Origin: Megascapheus bottae | Taxonomy: Eukaryota; Chordata; Mammalia; Rodentia; Geomyidae | Reading direction: 5' to 3' | DNA: 64,000 bases | Assembly: GCA_024803745.1 (NCBI GenBank) | Contig: JANJXV010000266.1 | Location: 62,001 to 126,000, forward strand | Part shown: positions 62,206-64,000 of the stretch, piece after piece | Numbering within the stretch: position 1 is the first letter of the stretch | Layout: every line of letters starts with the position of its first letter | The notes under the pieces: generated by a model | The model's database searches: none | What the model saw: only the letters and a program-made list of their open reading frames with translations | Told to the model about the DNA's origin: nothing | Program-made: the position numbers and the translations under genes

Positions 62206-62598
62206 GTGCAAGAGGCAAAATGCAAGCTGAGAAGGCACTGTGAAGCAAAATGTCTTGTGAAGGGTAAGGGGAATAGTGACAGTTAAGTTTGGATCTTACC
62301 TAAGAAAGCTCCTTGAGCCTGAGACCAGGCTAGCACTTACGCCTAGTTAATGACTTGGGATTTGAACAAAAAGGTGTGCTGTTTACTACATCCATATGTG
62401 AGGTGGGAAGGGAGATTCAGCCTCCAGTATGTCTTTGGGGAGGTCTTCTGTGAGCAAGGAGCTTTGGTCATTGGGCCTTGAAAGGTGACACTACCTACCT
62501 CACAATGGAACAGAATATGGAACCCTGGTAACCAAGCCACTGCATGTGACAACCAGCTCAAGCCAGCTCCCTTGGCCTGTGGCTCAGGAGGAAGAAAG

Positions 62599-62766
62599 AT
62601 GTTGCTGTGCTGTTGCCAACGGTCAGGAGGCTCGGATCTCAGGCATGAGAGATATGGATCTCTCACTTGAAGAAGTAGATTCTGGACCAGTGCCAAGCCA
62701 AAAATCCCGTATATCAGGCATTTCTCTAGGAAGAAAGCCAGGAAACTCCAGGGCAACTCAGATGAG
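62599..62766 (+). pseudogene. RalGDS-like first-exon relic
   Basis: Opens with 'MLLCCCQRSGGSDLRHERYG', has a TGA in place of the array's residue-27 region, then continues in frame with 'RKKARKLQGNSDE' and meets a GT donor (GATGAG/GTATAT). The next recognisable exon downstream is of RalGDS type, so this is read as the first exon of the same gene. RalGDS proteins activate Ral GTPases by nucleotide exchange. The stop and the weak donor indicate a dead copy. The identity of this exon alone is inference. Confidence 0.6.
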
Positions 62767-62971
62767 GTATATTGAGAGGAAACCTATTTGAACCCATCAT
62801 CCTGCCCACACACTACAACCTTCTTGTGTACTTTCAAGTGACTATACTGAGATTAGAGTGTGTCATTTCCAATCTACTCTATTCCAATTCCTCAGTGTGA
62901 AGTGTGGTCCCATTCCTACGTTTGAAATATCCACTGTTTTGCCAACATAATGTGATGGTAAGTCAGCTCAG

Positions 62972-63144
62972 ACTCTGAATGAGCCTTGTAACGTATGGAT
63001 CCTGGAGGAAGGCCTGTTGGAGATGCTGCTGACAAAGCTGATCGCTGCCTACCAGAAAGGTGATCTCTTTTACGTGGGAAACTTCCTGCACAATTTCAAA
63101 TAGTGGAGGACAATGTAGTAGTTGTTGGAAATTCTCTTGAAAAA
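62972..63144 (+). pseudogene. RalGDS-like Ras-GEF N-terminal-domain exon relic
   Basis: One frame reads 'LNEPCNVWILEEGLLEMLL', then 'LIAAYQKGDLFYVGNFLHNF', then 'LLEILLKK', and meets a consensus donor (AAAAA/GTGAGT). It is colinear, without gaps, with the RalGDS-family block of roughly 'ETCKVRTVKAGTLEKLV', 'LVPAFQGSDLSYVTIFL' and 'TTQQVLDLLFKR', and the donor falls where the family exon ends. Three stops occur. Two adjacent TAGs stand exactly where the family has Gln-Gln (CAGCAG), so each is a single C-to-T change. A good AG/GT pair upstream (62,895 and 62,957) may mark another small exon. A pyrimidine-poor 'tctctgcag' at the window edge could be the next acceptor. Confidence 0.75.
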
Positions 63145-63149
63145 GTGAG

Positions 63150-63590
63150 TGTTCCCACCCAAACCCAGGTTTGCTCACCCCTCCTGGCCAAGCCTTGGAA
63201 TACTTGGATCCTCTCTGAGCCTGTTTGGTTCACTGGGGTGTTCACAGGGGAGCTAAGCATGATACAAGTGCACAAACTACTTCATTATGACTGGGACACC
63301 ATGCCATTTCATTTCCCTCACAAGCTACTGGAGTCTCAACAGTGTGCTTACTGAGAAGTTGGATTTCAGGCATGAGTAAGTAGCTCCCAACTGCAGCCCT
63401 CACCTAGGTGACATCCTAGGAAATCCCATTTCCCAGTAAGAAATGAGGTGTCAGTACTAATGGCGCAGGCCTGTGAAATACTGTCGTCAGAGGAAAAGCT
63501 GGGGGCTGAATCACTTTTGAGCCATCAGGGAGGGATTGTGATAGCTTTGCCTGTTAGAACCTGAAAGCCTTTACATTTTGGTGTGTGGTC
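63150..63590. other. Presumed intron of the RalGDS-like relic
   Basis: No repeat or exon recognised. The reading as intron rests on the donor at 63,145. Confidence 0.4.
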
Positions 63591-63594
63591 CAGT

Positions 63595-63800
63595 GCTGCC
63601 ACTTGAACCTGAACCCAGGTCTAAATACCATTCCTTTGGTGTTCAAAAATTAGCACTGTACCATTTGAGTCATAGGTCAAGTTCTGGCTTTTTGCTGCCT
63701 AATTGAAGACAAGTGCCTTTAGACTTTTACTGACTAGACTGGCTTTCCACTGTGATCTTCAGAGCTCAGCCTGCTGGGTGGCTAAGATTAGAGGAATGAG
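63595..63800 (-). repeat. Decayed ID/B1-like SINE
   Basis: Inverted: 'gaacctgaacccaggtc', 'taccatttgagtcataggtc', then the B1-like arm 'cagctgctgggtggctaag' like sequence near 63,767-63,790. Confidence 0.55.
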
Positions 63801-64000
63801 CATTTAGTTCTTTATTTAGAGCATTCACTTATTGATTTATTTAGAGCATTTACTTAGTTAATTTAAGGTGCGTTTACTTTGGACAGATGCATAGAGGCCT
63901 CTCTCAGAAGCTTCTGGAAGTGGGGTGTAAAAGTCATCCTGTTCTCGAGTGTCTCTTACCCTCCTCCCAGCACATAAGTGCATATCTCTGCAGGACAGCC

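Larger units (their letters stand above)
61457..62811 (+). repeat. Single-copy paralogue of the array spacer (inverted relative to the array)
   Basis: The minus strand of this 1,355-bp segment aligns to spacers S1-S6 from their first base ('ttgtagtgtgtggg', at 62,811) to their last ('gtagacaagaaaaacagat', at 61,457). Outside these limits there is no match, and no L1 is present on either side. It is clearly more diverged from the six spacers than they are from one another. Both SINEs are shared, so they predate the duplication. It carries the 5' part and first exon of a RalGDS-like relic. Confidence 0.88.

Overview
The window is mammalian nuclear DNA, almost certainly from a rodent. It is AT-rich and full of LINE-1 (L1) remnants and of short interspersed elements built from ID-type (tRNA-like) and B1-like parts. 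The ID/B1-type composite SINEs resemble those I know from geomyoid rodents (kangaroo rats, pocket mice); that placement is inference. There is no intact host gene. The only protein-coding signals are dead L1 ORFs, a decayed C2H2 zinc-finger exon, and short relics of two signalling genes.

Layout: 1-6.6 kb is ordinary repeat-rich intergenic DNA with old L1 3' ends and SINEs. From 6,627 to 50,603 lies the main structure, a head-to-tail tandem array (macrosatellite) with a unit of about 7.42 kb repeated about 5.9 times. Each unit is a near full-length L1 (about 6.05 kb, all copies dead) plus a spacer of about 1.37 kb that is not L1. The array starts and ends inside L1 ORF2. Units share the same stop codons and the same spacer, so they were copied as DNA and not by repeated retrotransposition. 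One whole unit length (18,873-26,405 versus 26,292-33,824) appears identical.

From 50.6 to 55.1 kb there are SINEs with expanded microsatellite tails and the terminal exon of a C2H2 zinc-finger pseudogene (52,461 to about 54,690). An inverted (twin-primed) L1 fragment follows at 55.1-56.0 kb. The last 8 kb is less repetitive. It holds a relic of a GAB-family PH-domain exon (59,964-60,250) and a relic of a RalGDS-like gene (first exon near 62.6 kb, Ras-GEF N-terminal-domain exon near 63.0 kb).

The two halves are linked. The non-L1 spacer in every array unit is an inverted paralogue of 61,457-62,811, the 5' region and first exon of the RalGDS-like relic, including both of its SINEs at matching positions. 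The macrosatellite therefore appears to have formed from an L1 joined to the 5' end of a RalGDS-like gene copy, then amplified as one unit. In each unit the old RalGDS-like first exon points left and the L1 points right, giving a head-to-head layout.
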